From: Candidatus Aminicenantota bacterium
Lineage (GTDB): Bacteria; Acidobacteriota; Aminicenantia; S016-38
Length of the DNA: 64,000 nt
Assembly (NCBI GenBank): GCA_027068075.1
Contig: JAMOUJ010000005.1
Coordinates: 186,001 to 250,000 of the forward strand
Reading direction: 5' to 3'
Below, one piece after another: positions 17,194 to 26,089 of this stretch. The position numbers and the translations under genes are program-made. Below the pieces are notes generated by a model. That model worked only from the letters and a program-made list of their open reading frames with translations. It made no database searches and had not been told where the DNA came from. The first letter of the stretch is position 1. The number at the start of each line of letters is the position of its first letter.

Positions 17194-18168
17194 TCAATTG
17201 CCCTTTAAAAATCCAAGGGCGTGTTTGAGGAAAAGTCGGCGGGGCTCCTCCACCTCCTCCTTTCTTACGAAGGGATGGGTTCTGTTCAGGTATAGAAAGG
17301 CCACCCTCCCTTTGTCCGGGGAAAACAGGATGGTTCCTCCGGTAAACCCGTGGTGGAGGAGGACCCTTCCCCGGGTTTCCCAGCCAAAGGACCGGATGCC
17401 CTTCAGGGGGAATTGAGCAAGTTCTTTCATCTCCCCCAATTCCTCAAATAGGAGGGGGTATTTCAAAATCTCCCCGGCCCGGGAGAAGGCACCGGCGTTT
17501 CCCCCATCTCCGCCCCAGTAAAAAGAATTGCCGTCGTGGACTTCCCCTTCTATAAGGTAATCCCTGAATTTCACCCTGGCGTCGGGGGCCATGGCCTTCT
17601 CGTATTGATTCCCCATCTCGGTGGGAACCGCCGGGAAGGCTTTGCCCATCCTCAGATCCATTCCCCTTTTCTGAAAAAACTCCCGGGCAAATTCCCCCAG
17701 CCTCCGGGAGGTTATCCTTTCCACCACCAGTCCCAGGAGAAAATATCCCATACACGAATACTTAACGGTCCCTCTTTCTCCGGGTCTCAAAGAAAAAAGT
17801 TCCTCGGTCATAGTTTTCCGACCGGGCCCCCTGCGATAAAGGGGAACCCAGGGCGGGAGGCCCGAAGTATGGGTGGCCAGTTCCAGGAGGGTGGGGTTCC
17901 ATGGGGCCTCCGGAAAGAATTTTCTGATTTCATCCCCGGGGGACAGTTCCCCCTGCTGGGCAAGCCACAGTACTAAATGGGCCGTCACCAGGGGCTTGGT
18001 TATAGAAGCGAGGTCAAGATAAAGGCCCTTTTTCCAGGGAAGAGGATCCGGAATCAGGGTCTTATATCCGTAGGAGGAATAAAAAACCTCCCGCCCCCCT
18101 TCGCCCAGCACCACTTCCCCCCCGGGGATTCCGGCCTCCTCAGCCCTTTCAAGAACTTCTTTCAGCAC
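17194..18168 (-). CDS. Serine hydrolase of the beta-lactamase/class C (CubicO-like) family
   Basis: 324 residues with the SxxK catalytic motif as S55-I-T-K58 in LASITKPL, a YSC at the YxN position (KYSCMGY) and HHGFTGG at the C-terminal triad position. These proteins are esterases, D-aminopeptidases or penicillin-binding-like hydrolases; the YSC in place of YxN makes a true beta-lactamase unlikely. No signal peptide is visible, so it may be cytoplasmic. The GTG start overlaps the 3' end of the Gfo/Idh gene by 20 nt and lacks an SD, so translation is probably coupled. The substrate is unknown. Confidence 0.82.
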   Translation of the reverse strand: MLKEVLERAEEAGIPGGEVVLGEGGREVFYSSYGYKTLIPDPLPWKKGLYLDLASITKPLVTAHLVLWLAQQGELSPGDEIRKFFPEAPWNPTLLELATHTSGLPPWVPLYRRGPGRKTMTEELFSLRPGERGTVKYSCMGYFLLGLVVERITSRRLGEFAREFFQKRGMDLRMGKAFPAVPTEMGNQYEKAMAPDARVKFRDYLIEGEVHDGNSFYWGGDGGNAGAFSRAGEILKYPLLFEELGEMKELAQFPLKGIRSFGWETRGRVLLHHGFTGGTILFSPDKGRVAFLYLNRTHPFVRKEEVEEPRRLFLKHALGFLKGN

Positions 18169-19060
18169 TTTTGGAGATTTTTTCCGCCCACCTGAGGGCC
18201 TTCACGGCGGTCTCGTCCCATTTCTCCCCCTTCCCTCCAATGGCCTCTATGAACCTCTCCATCTGGGCCCTAAGGGGCTCTTTAGAAACTATCCTGGTCC
18301 ACTCCTCTTCAATACCGTAAAGGGTGGGCCTGAACCGGGCGAAGGTATTTTCGGCAAAATCCAACTTCACATATAGCCCCGACGGGAAAAAGGCATCCAT
18401 TCGGCGAAGTTTCCTGTCGTAGATTCTACTGGCGGTGACTTCGGCAATGCATGAGGGGAATTTCAAAATAGCCGTGGCAAAGTCAAGTTTCTCCGTGGCA
18501 AAGCGAACCCCGGAGGCGTGGATCAGTTCGGGCTCTTCGCCTATGAGGGAGAGGACGATCTCCAGGTCGTGGATCATGAGGTCCTGGACTACATCTATGT
18601 CCAGGGACCTTCCGGTAAAGGGAGAAAGCCTCTGGGCTCTTATGAAATTAGGTTTCTCCTTGATTTCAAAAAGCCTCCTGGAGGCGGGGTTAAACCTCTC
18701 AACATGCCCCACATGAAGCACCGCCTTCCTGCGGCGGGCAATCTGGAGGAGGTCTTCCGCCTCCCCGCTTCGGGAGGTTATGGGTTTTTCCACCAGAACA
18801 TTGACTCCCCTTTCAAGAAAATGCCTGGCCACCTGGTAGTGGGAATGGGTGGGAGTGGCTACCACCACCCCGTCCACATCCTTTACTTCCACATAGTCCA
18901 GAAGGGGTTCCGCCGAATACTCGGAGCCCACTTCCTCGGCCCTGTCCTTTATAAGGTCCACCACATAGACCAGTTCCGCCTGGGGAATTTCCGATATAAC
19001 CCTTGCATGTATGCTTCCCAACCTTCCCACCCCCACCACCGCCAGTTTAACCCTTTCCAT
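18149..19060 (-). CDS. Gfo/Idh/MocA family NAD(P)-dependent oxidoreductase
   Basis: 303 residues. An N-terminal Rossmann fold (VGVGRLGSIHARV) is followed by the EKP motif (VLVEKPITS) and the family C-terminal domain with HVERFNPASRR and DLMIHDLEIVLSL. It sits 4 nt after lpxI in the lipid A block. In Acidithiobacillus the related GnnA oxidises the 3-OH of UDP-GlcNAc before GnnB (a DegT enzyme) installs an amino group, giving lipid A with amide-linked acyl chains. The location next to lpxI/lpxA is compatible with that role, but sequence alone does not prove it. Confidence 0.88.
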   Translation of the reverse strand: MERVKLAVVGVGRLGSIHARVISEIPQAELVYVVDLIKDRAEEVGSEYSAEPLLDYVEVKDVDGVVVATPTHSHYQVARHFLERGVNVLVEKPITSRSGEAEDLLQIARRRKAVLHVGHVERFNPASRRLFEIKEKPNFIRAQRLSPFTGRSLDIDVVQDLMIHDLEIVLSLIGEEPELIHASGVRFATEKLDFATAILKFPSCIAEVTASRIYDRKLRRMDAFFPSGLYVKLDFAENTFARFRPTLYGIEEEWTRIVSKEPLRAQMERFIEAIGGKGEKWDETAVKALRWAEKISKSAERSS

Positions 19061-19064
19061 AACT

Positions 19065-19847
19065 TTACTCCTTCCAGGAAATTATCTTTATACGATTCCG
19101 GCGAGCAAAATCAACCGAGGTCTCCGGGTTGAGAAAAATGGTTTTTTCCGCCTCAAACACCAGGACCCTTCCCCCGGCCTCGGCCATGGCCTCCAGGGTG
19201 GAGGGACCTATCACCGGCAGGTCATACCTGAGGTCCTGGGAGGGACGGCTCACTTTTACCACGATGAATTCCTTGACCAGATCCCCGGCCCTCCTAATCA
19301 TTCTATCCGTCCCCTCCAGGCCCTCCACTGCCACCACCGCCCCATCCTTCCAGGCGATGGCCTGGCCTATATCCATGCGGGCCACCTCCCTGGCCAGGGA
19401 ATACGCCCTGGAGACTTCATCTCTTTCCTTGGGGCTGAGTTTCCCCACCACTTCCCGGGGAGGAAAAACCAGGTGAGGAACGAATTTCAGCGGGCTCACC
19501 ACCTTAACCCCCATCTCCTCTATCATTTCCCCCACGGCCTGGAGAATCTCCATGGCGTTCTTTCCCTTCAGTCTCCTCACCAGGGGGAGGAGGGAAGGAC
19601 GGGAAAACAGGGAGGAAAAGGCTATCCTGTGTTCCACCTTGCCCACCAGAACGGCCTCGTCGGGGGCCAGGGTTTTTAGGGTGGCAAGGGCCTTCTCCAC
19701 ATCCTTGATTTCAAAATTAAATACCCGGGGAGCCTCCAGAGGGTCCCTGGAAAAATTAAAAACCACCACCTCGTAACCCCGGGAAAGGGCTCCCTTCACC
19801 ACTTCTGCGGGGAGGCTCCCGGCCCCGGCCACCACGAGGAGATTCAT
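19065..19847 (-). CDS. lpxI: UDP-2,3-diacylglucosamine diphosphatase LpxI
   Basis: 260 residues (DUF1009 family). It cleaves UDP-2,3-diacylglucosamine to lipid X in the lipid A pathway and replaces LpxH in many non-enteric bacteria. The N-terminal domain begins VVAGAGSLPAEVVKGALSRG. The catalytic C-terminal block is clear: ARMDIGQAIAWKDGAVVAVE, EGTDRMIRRAG and RPSQDLRYDLPVIGPSTLE. The ATG overlaps the lpxA stop by 4 nt. No lpxH-like gene is visible, consistent with LpxI being the pyrophosphatase used. Confidence 0.94.
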   Translation of the reverse strand: MNLLVVAGAGSLPAEVVKGALSRGYEVVVFNFSRDPLEAPRVFNFEIKDVEKALATLKTLAPDEAVLVGKVEHRIAFSSLFSRPSLLPLVRRLKGKNAMEILQAVGEMIEEMGVKVVSPLKFVPHLVFPPREVVGKLSPKERDEVSRAYSLAREVARMDIGQAIAWKDGAVVAVEGLEGTDRMIRRAGDLVKEFIVVKVSRPSQDLRYDLPVIGPSTLEAMAEAGGRVLVFEAEKTIFLNPETSVDFARRNRIKIISWKE

Positions 19848-20650
19848 TTCCTTCTCAACTTGCGATGAAAGCCCCGCCTGGGGTCAACGGTTTTCAGAAA
19901 ATCCAGCAGGACCTTTATCTCCTCTCTATCCCCCAGTTCCTCCTCTATCTTCTTTATGGCTTCCTCCAGAAGCAGGTCCGAGCGGAGAAGGATTTTAAAG
20001 GCTCTATCTATGGCCCGGATCTGCTCCCGGGTAAAACCCCGGCGGGAAAGACCCACGGTGTTTACGCCCACCACCACCAGGGGCCTCAGCCCCACCACCT
20101 TGGCGTAGGGAAGAACATCCTGGTTGACGGCGCTGTACCCCCCCACGAAGGCATGGGCCCCTATCCTTGAAAACTGCTGAACTCCCACGAAGGCGCTTAA
20201 AATGGCGTAGTCGTGCACTTCCACATGGCCGGCTATGGAGGCCCCGTTGGTGAAGATCACATGGTTTCCTATCCTGCAGTCGTGGGCTATGTGGGAATAG
20301 GCCATGAAGTAATTGTCGTTTCCTATGGTGGTTTTTCCTTTGTCCTTGGTGGAGCCTTTGTTTATGGTGACATACTCCCTTATCACATTCCTGTCGCCTA
20401 TGTATATTTCCGTGGGCTCCAGTTTGTATTCCAGATCCTGGGGTCCGCCTCCTATGGAGGCAAAGGGATAAACTATGTTCTCCCTCCCCATGAAGGTGGG
20501 TCCCTGGATCCAGACATTCCCGTAAACCAGGGTGCCTTCCCCTATTTCCACCGGGCCCAGCCTTCCGTCCAGTATGGCATAAGGCCCCACCTCCACCCCT
20601 TCTCCCAGACGAACTTCACCCAGGAGTTGAGCGGTAGGATGAACCTTCAT
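19844..20650 (-). CDS. lpxA: Acyl-ACP--UDP-N-acetylglucosamine O-acyltransferase
   Basis: 268 residues. First step of lipid A synthesis, a cytoplasmic homotrimer. The left-handed beta-helix hexapeptide repeats run through residues 1-190 and a helical C-terminal domain follows. The catalytic histidine is in SHIAHDCRIGN (E. coli H125 position), with NKGSTKDKGKTTIG and VGLRPLVVVGVNTVGLSRRG as further family blocks. It overlaps fabZ upstream and lpxI downstream by 4 nt each. Whether it acts on UDP-GlcNAc or its 3-amino analogue cannot be decided by eye. Confidence 0.95.
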   Translation of the reverse strand: MKVHPTAQLLGEVRLGEGVEVGPYAILDGRLGPVEIGEGTLVYGNVWIQGPTFMGRENIVYPFASIGGGPQDLEYKLEPTEIYIGDRNVIREYVTINKGSTKDKGKTTIGNDNYFMAYSHIAHDCRIGNHVIFTNGASIAGHVEVHDYAILSAFVGVQQFSRIGAHAFVGGYSAVNQDVLPYAKVVGLRPLVVVGVNTVGLSRRGFTREQIRAIDRAFKILLRSDLLLEEAIKKIEEELGDREEIKVLLDFLKTVDPRRGFHRKLRRK

Positions 20651-21078
20651 TCCTCATCCACCCCGATGGACTGGATGATGGCCTGGGCGGCCACTTCTCC
20701 ATCCACCCGGGCCACCCCCTTCATGGCGGCGTAGTTGCTCCTCAGTTTTTCCACGGTAAGTTCCATCTCAAGAACATCACCGGGCACCACGGGCTTTTTA
20801 AACCGGGCTTCCTTTATCCCGGCCAGGTAAAACAGTTTTTTTCTGGCCTCTTCAAAGGAATAGAGAAGGAGAACGGCCCCGGTCTGGGCCATGGCCTCCA
20901 GGATCAAAACACCCGGCATTACCGGTCTCCCGGGGAAATGCCCCTGGAAGAAGGATTCGTTGAAGGTCACATTCTTCACCCCTACTATTCGCTTCCCCTC
21001 CTCCACCTCCTTTATCCTGTCCACCAGCATAAAGGGATAGCGATGGGGAAGAAGGGCCAGAATCTCCTCCACCTTCAT
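20647..21078 (-). CDS. fabZ: 3-hydroxyacyl-[ACP] dehydratase FabZ
   Basis: 143 residues, a hot-dog fold dehydratase of type II fatty acid synthesis. The active-site histidine is in GHFPGRPVMPGVLILEAMAQ, with the catalytic glutamate in the same block, and LPHRYPFMLVDRI is the N-terminal signature. It competes with LpxA for 3-hydroxyacyl-ACP, and the common fabZ-lpxA pairing is seen here with a 4-nt overlap. The start also overlaps the skp stop by 4 nt. Confidence 0.96.
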   Translation of the reverse strand: MKVEEILALLPHRYPFMLVDRIKEVEEGKRIVGVKNVTFNESFFQGHFPGRPVMPGVLILEAMAQTGAVLLLYSFEEARKKLFYLAGIKEARFKKPVVPGDVLEMELTVEKLRSNYAAMKGVARVDGEVAAQAIIQSIGVDEE

Positions 21079-21602
21079 TTTCCTATGCCCACCTGTTTGT
21101 CAAACATCCTGTCCAGTTCTCCGATGACCTCTGAGGAAATGTCAATCACCGGGTCGGAGAATATAACCTGCCTTTTGTCCAGAACCACCACCAACCCCTT
21201 GGCCTTGGCCACCTTACGGATAACCTTGAGCATCTTCTGCTGAAAAGCCCCCAGTTTTTTCTGATTGGCCCGGGCCAGTTCGTCCTTGGCATCGTCCACA
21301 TACCTCTTGAGGGCCTTCTGCTTCTCTATTATTTTCTCTTGAAGTCTCTGGACGGCCTGGGAACTCATAACCCCCTGCTGGGTCTGAAGTTTCCTTTGAA
21401 GGCTCTGTATTTCCTTCTGCCTTCTGGCTATCTCCGCTTCCTTTCTTTTCTGAAGGGCCTGAAGTTCGCTCAGGATCTTCTTCCCCTCCTTAGAATTGGC
21501 CAATATGTAATCGGGGTTTACCACTCCGATTCTCACCTTCTGGCCATAACCCACCCCGGAAAGGAAAATCAGAGCGAGAATTCCCAAAAGCGTTTTTTTC
21601 AT
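21075..21602 (-). CDS. skp: Periplasmic chaperone Skp/OmpH family
   Basis: 175 residues with a signal peptide (MKKTLLGILALIFLSGVGYG) and then a mostly helical, Lys/Gln/Glu-rich coiled-coil arm between about residues 40 and 135. The body then returns to a short beta segment (GLVVVLDKRQVIFSDP). Skp holds unfolded outer-membrane proteins during transit to BamA, which is encoded immediately upstream, 16 nt away. A good SD (GGAGGTAGG region) precedes the ATG. Confidence 0.88.
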   Translation of the reverse strand: MKKTLLGILALIFLSGVGYGQKVRIGVVNPDYILANSKEGKKILSELQALQKRKEAEIARRQKEIQSLQRKLQTQQGVMSSQAVQRLQEKIIEKQKALKRYVDDAKDELARANQKKLGAFQQKMLKVIRKVAKAKGLVVVLDKRQVIFSDPVIDISSEVIGELDRMFDKQVGIGK

Positions 21603-21618
21603 AACCTACCTCCTTGCT

Positions 21619-23916
21619 TTAAAATGTTCTTCCCATTCCTATCCTTATGGTAAAGTTTCTATCGTATTTGGTGGGAAGTTTAGGATTATACGAAATTATA
21701 AGGCGGAAGGGAATCCTTAGCATTTCTATGAAAACCCTTCCCTCCACTCCTGCACAGTAGTACAGGTCCGTTATGTCCATCCTCTGGTCTTCGCTGTAAA
21801 CATTTCCAGCGTCCAGGAAGAGGACCACCGCCATGGGCGAATTTTTCATCCTCATTTCGTACTCAAGGTTAAAGAGGAGGGACTTGGTTCCTCCTATTCT
21901 TACCTCGTTCTCCTGGGGGCTTACCCGGTAAAAATCAAAACCCCTGAGGGTCTGTTCTCCCCCCATGAATATCCTTTCGTATATGGGAATGGTGTCCCCG
22001 CCCAGGGCCTTCATGTATTGAAGCCTGAAGTGCATCCCAAGAATGTGACCCCATCTAAATTTGTGGTAATGGGTAAATTCCACCCAATTGCTTATGAAAT
22101 CGGTTTCGCTCCCCAGCATTCCGCTGGCCACCTTCATCCCGTAAAGGTATAGGGTCCCCTTCTCAGGCCAGATGGGGGAGTCCACGCTGGAGCGGTAAAT
22201 AACCGGGGATATGGCGGCTATTCTCATGTCGGTGAGCCAAAGAAGCCGGTAAAATTTCGGCAGTCTCTTTAGGTAGTCCTCATTGACATCTCTCAGGGAA
22301 ATAAAATCGTTGGCGTAGGAGAGGTTAAACCTCCAGAAACCCTTCTTCAAACCGAAGGTTATCCCGCCTCCCTTCATCTGCCTGGTGAACATGTACGGAA
22401 AAATGGAAAGGTTGTTGTGGATGTTGAAGGTAAGGAAAACCGGCCTATCAAAGAGATAGGGTTCGGTGAAGGATATGCTGTAACTTTTGTACCGGGTCCC
22501 GTACTGAACGAAGAGGCTGAGGTTCTCCCCCTTCCCCATAAAGTTGGATGTGGAAAGGGAACCTCCCACGAAATACCCGAAGAAGCCTCCGTATCCCGCG
22601 TTGAAGAATATCTGATTTCGGTGCATCTCCTCCAGTTTCACCACCACATCCATTTTGTCCTCTCCCACCGGGTGAAACTCCGGGTTCTCCTTCATCTCCA
22701 CTATCCCCAGTTGCCTTATCCTTATGAGGCTGTTCTTGAAGGCGTCCACATTGAAATAATCCCCTTCGGCAATGAGAAACTCCCTCCGCAGGACCTTGTC
22801 GTAGGTGTATGTATTGCCCTTAAAATCCAGGCGGTGGAGACGAACCCTTTTGTTCTCCACTATCATAAAGGTTATGTCCACCCGATGGCTTTCGGGTTTT
22901 GGCTCCTCCACCGGGATTATCTGGGCGTATATGTAACCTATGGACCCGTAAAGGTCCTGAATGTTTTTCACGGAGTCCTCCCGTCTGCTCAGGGAGTAAA
23001 TCTGATTTTTCTTGAGCAATATGAGGGACCTTATTAAGTCCCTGGGGAAGGCCTTGTTCCCCTTTATCTCCACCTTCCCTATCCTGTAGATGTTCCCCTC
23101 GTTTACCTGAAAGATCACCTTGATCATCTTCCGCTTCTGACCCAGAAAATCCCTTTTCTCCTCTATCTGTATTCTGGGCTCCCCTACGAATACATCAAGG
23201 AAACCCAGGTCCAGGTATTTTTTCCTGAGTTCCTGGCGGGCCTCCTCCAGGGCCTTGGAGGAATAAACGGTCTTTTTGAGGGAAACCAGATTAAGGGGGG
23301 AAAACTTCTTTATGGATTTTATGGCCCTGATGAGCACCGGGGTGGGAACCATGCTGTTTCCCCGGATCTCAATATCCCCTATGCGAAGTTTCCCCCCGGC
23401 CTTAACATCAAATATCAGGGTTATTTCGTCCTTGCCCTCCTTCCTTACCTCCACCCGACCCAGGGCAAAGCCCTTTTCCTTTAGGAAATCCTCTATCACC
23501 TTCTTAACCCTCGCCACCCTGGACGGTTGGTAATAGGAATAGGGAAGGATCTCCACCCCCTCCTCCTTCAGTTTGTCCGTTATATCACTTTTCTTGATGT
23601 ACCTATCGGTTTTTATCTCTATTTTCTTGACTATGGGCCTTTCCTTAAGGACGAACCTGATAACCCTCCCCTCGTCCTTTACGAAAACCTGAATGTCGGA
23701 AAAAAAGCCGGTTTTCCAGAGGTTCTCAATGTCCTGCCTCACCCGGGCAGGGCTGAATTCCATCCCTTCGGAGGAGACAAGATAATACTTAACCGTCTGC
23801 GGGGAAAGCCTCTTAAGCCCTACGATCTCTATCTTTTTTATCCTGGCCGCCCACAGGGGAAGGAGAAGAAGGACTATCAGTCCTGCTTTTAACGATAAAC
23901 TCGCCTTGTTTTTCAT
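21619..23916 (-). CDS. bamA: Outer membrane protein assembly factor BamA
   Basis: An Omp85 protein of about 765 residues. A signal peptide is followed by five POTRA repeats (for example [32 protein letters not shown] and LDFKGNTYTYDKVL) up to about residue 420, then a 16-strand barrel. The barrel loop motif appears as MGGEQTLRGF, with Leu where VRGF/Y is usual. The last residue is Phe, as expected for the C-terminal beta-signal (IRIGMGRTF). I chose the ATG at 23916 (GAGGTCA just upstream) over the TTG at 23925. The first 100 nt overlap the 3' end of the Clp ATPase gene in another frame. Confidence 0.94.
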   Translation of the reverse strand: MKNKASLSLKAGLIVLLLLPLWAARIKKIEIVGLKRLSPQTVKYYLVSSEGMEFSPARVRQDIENLWKTGFFSDIQVFVKDEGRVIRFVLKERPIVKKIEIKTDRYIKKSDITDKLKEEGVEILPYSYYQPSRVARVKKVIEDFLKEKGFALGRVEVRKEGKDEITLIFDVKAGGKLRIGDIEIRGNSMVPTPVLIRAIKSIKKFSPLNLVSLKKTVYSSKALEEARQELRKKYLDLGFLDVFVGEPRIQIEEKRDFLGQKRKMIKVIFQVNEGNIYRIGKVEIKGNKAFPRDLIRSLILLKKNQIYSLSRREDSVKNIQDLYGSIGYIYAQIIPVEEPKPESHRVDITFMIVENKRVRLHRLDFKGNTYTYDKVLRREFLIAEGDYFNVDAFKNSLIRIRQLGIVEMKENPEFHPVGEDKMDVVVKLEEMHRNQIFFNAGYGGFFGYFVGGSLSTSNFMGKGENLSLFVQYGTRYKSYSISFTEPYLFDRPVFLTFNIHNNLSIFPYMFTRQMKGGGITFGLKKGFWRFNLSYANDFISLRDVNEDYLKRLPKFYRLLWLTDMRIAAISPVIYRSSVDSPIWPEKGTLYLYGMKVASGMLGSETDFISNWVEFTHYHKFRWGHILGMHFRLQYMKALGGDTIPIYERIFMGGEQTLRGFDFYRVSPQENEVRIGGTKSLLFNLEYEMRMKNSPMAVVLFLDAGNVYSEDQRMDITDLYYCAGVEGRVFIEMLRIPFRLIISYNPKLPTKYDRNFTIRIGMGRTF

Positions 23917-26089
23917 TGACCTCAATTATAATCCATTTTCCCGTTTTCTTCAAAAGGAGTTCCGCCGCCCTGTCTATTATTTCCCTTTCAATTATTCTCC
24001 TCAACGGCCGGGCCCCGAATTTCCACTCCTCCAGCGCCCTCCCCACCAGAAGTTCCAGGGCGGAGGGAGAAAGTTTGAGTTCCCATCCCATGGGCCTGGC
24101 ATCCCGGTTGACCTGTTCCACTATTGATTGGGCTATCTTCTTAAGGTCGTCCCGGTCCAGGGGCTTGAAGAAAATAACCTCGTCCAGGCGGTTCAGGAAC
24201 TCCGGGGAGAAAAATCCGCTGACGCTTTCCTTCACCAATCTTTCCCTTTCGCTTCGGCTGAGGGAGGCAAAGCCCACCTTCCTGGCAGAGAGCATCTCCC
24301 TGGTGCCGATGTTGGAAGTCATTATTATGATGGTATTGGTAAAGTCGGTGGTTCTTCCCATACCGTCGGTGAGCCGTCCATCCTCAAGGACCTGAAGGAA
24401 AAGGTTAAAAATGGAGGGATGGGCCTTTTCCACCTCGTCCAGAAGGACCACAGAATAGGGATTGTTTCTAACCCTCTCCGTGAGGTAGCCTCCCTGGCCG
24501 TAACCCACATACCCCGGGGGAGCCCCTATCAGCCTGGATATGGTGTGTTCCTCCCTGAACTCCGACATGTCAATTCTTATAAGTTTTTCCTCGCTGCCCA
24601 TGAGGTGCCTGGCCAGCACCCTGGCCGTGTGGGTTTTACCCACCCCCGTAGGTCCCACGAAGAGGAAAACGCCCCAGGGTCTCTTTCCCCGCCGAACCCC
24701 CACCGAAGCCCTTTTTATGGCAGAGACCAGGGCTTCTATGGCGTGGCCTTGGCCTATTATTTCCTTCTCCATCCTTTCCTTGAGCCGGGATACCCGGTCC
24801 CCTTCGCTTTCCTTCAGGCTGGGAAGCGGAATCCCGGTTTTCTGGGAAACCAACTTCTCCACATCCGCCTTGCGAACCACCCTCCTTCCCTGGAGCGCCA
24901 CCCGGGCCCCGGCCTCGTCCAGGAGGTCCACCGCCTTGTCCGGAAACTGCCTGTAGGTTATGTAGAGGGAAGAAAGTTTCACCATGGACTTAAGGGCTTC
25001 CTGGGTGTAGCGGACCCCGTGGTGCTCCTCGTATTTCCACCTCAACCCTTTCAGTATGTTTAAAACCTCCTCCTGGGAGGGGGGGGTTATAAATATTTTT
25101 TGAAACCTTCTGTCCAGGGCAGGATCCTGCTCTATGGTGGCCCTGTAATCTGAAGGGGTGGTGGTTCCTATCATCCTCACCTTGCCAGAGGCGAGGAAGG
25201 GCTTTAAAATGGAGGCGGCATCTATGGCGCCCTCGGCGGCCCCAGCCCCCACGATGGTGTGAATCTCGTCTATGAAGAGAATGACATCCTTCCTCTCCCT
25301 GACTTCCTCCAGGATGTCCCTCATCCTTTCCTCAAACTCGCCCCTGTATTTGGTCCCCGCCACCACATCGGAAATAGAGAGCATTATTATGTTCTTGTTC
25401 TTCAGGAAGGCGGGAACTTCCCCCCTGGACATTCTCTGGGCCAACCCTTCCACTATGGCGGTTTTGCCAACGCCGGCCTCCCCGATGAGAAGCGGATTGT
25501 TCTTCTTCCTGCGGGCCAGAACATTGACCAGCATTTCCACTTCCCTCTCCCTCCCTATGAGGGGATCCATCCTCCCCTTTCTGGCCAGGTCCACCAGATC
25601 CACTGAAAACTCTTCCAGGATCCCCGGCATAAGCGGAAATTCCTCGTTTTCCGGGAAACCCCGAAGTATGTAGGACCTGAGCCTCATGGGGCTCATCCCA
25701 TAACTCATAAGGAGTTCCGCCGCCAGAGATTGCCTATCCCTCAAAATCCCCAACAATATGTGCTCCACCCCCACCACCTGGGAATTCATGGAAATGGCCT
25801 CTTCCTCGGCGTAGTTCAGCACCCTGTCGGCGGCCTCGCTCAGGGGAACATCCGTCAGGTAAACCTTGAGGGAGGAGGGGCCCTGCTTCATTATGCTGAG
25901 GTCTTCCTTTAATTGCTCCGGGTCTATATGGAAGGCCCGCAATATCCTGACCACATTCCCCACCTTCACCTTGGTTATTCCCAGAAGAAGGTGATCAGGA
26001 CCCACGCTGGTCTCCCCGAAATCAAAAAGGGCTATTTGCTTGGCAAAGTTTATTACCTGTTTGGCTCCTTCGCTCAGTTTATGCAACAT
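23813..26089 (-). CDS. ClpA/ClpC-type AAA+ protease ATPase lacking an M domain
   Basis: 758 residues: an N-terminal Clp_N double repeat (1-145), AAA-1 with Walker A GEAGVGKT and FIDEIHTIVGAG, and AAA-2 with GPTGVGKT and LLDEVEKAHP. A KVGF loop after TSNIGTREML matches the ClpP-docking position, so it probably unfolds substrates for ClpP. Sequence blocks resemble ClpC (APPGYVGYGQGG). The roughly 50-residue coiled M domain between AAA-1 and AAA-2 is absent (DEAGARVALQGRR leads almost directly to SQKTGIPL), as in ClpA. The last 30 or so residues are a charged tail overlapping bamA. The ATG overlaps the lolD stop by 16 nt. Confidence 0.92.
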   Translation of the reverse strand: MLHKLSEGAKQVINFAKQIALFDFGETSVGPDHLLLGITKVKVGNVVRILRAFHIDPEQLKEDLSIMKQGPSSLKVYLTDVPLSEAADRVLNYAEEEAISMNSQVVGVEHILLGILRDRQSLAAELLMSYGMSPMRLRSYILRGFPENEEFPLMPGILEEFSVDLVDLARKGRMDPLIGREREVEMLVNVLARRKKNNPLLIGEAGVGKTAIVEGLAQRMSRGEVPAFLKNKNIIMLSISDVVAGTKYRGEFEERMRDILEEVRERKDVILFIDEIHTIVGAGAAEGAIDAASILKPFLASGKVRMIGTTTPSDYRATIEQDPALDRRFQKIFITPPSQEEVLNILKGLRWKYEEHHGVRYTQEALKSMVKLSSLYITYRQFPDKAVDLLDEAGARVALQGRRVVRKADVEKLVSQKTGIPLPSLKESEGDRVSRLKERMEKEIIGQGHAIEALVSAIKRASVGVRRGKRPWGVFLFVGPTGVGKTHTARVLARHLMGSEEKLIRIDMSEFREEHTISRLIGAPPGYVGYGQGGYLTERVRNNPYSVVLLDEVEKAHPSIFNLFLQVLEDGRLTDGMGRTTDFTNTIIIMTSNIGTREMLSARKVGFASLSRSERERLVKESVSGFFSPEFLNRLDEVIFFKPLDRDDLKKIAQSIVEQVNRDARPMGWELKLSPSALELLVGRALEEWKFGARPLRRIIEREIIDRAAELLLKKTGKWIIIEVNEKQGEFIVKSRTDSPSSPSPVGGQDKKDRDRRA

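Noticed and set aside
24128-25063. 311-codon plus-strand ORF within the Clp ATPase gene
   Set aside because: Shadow frame of the Walker-motif-containing gene on the minus strand.
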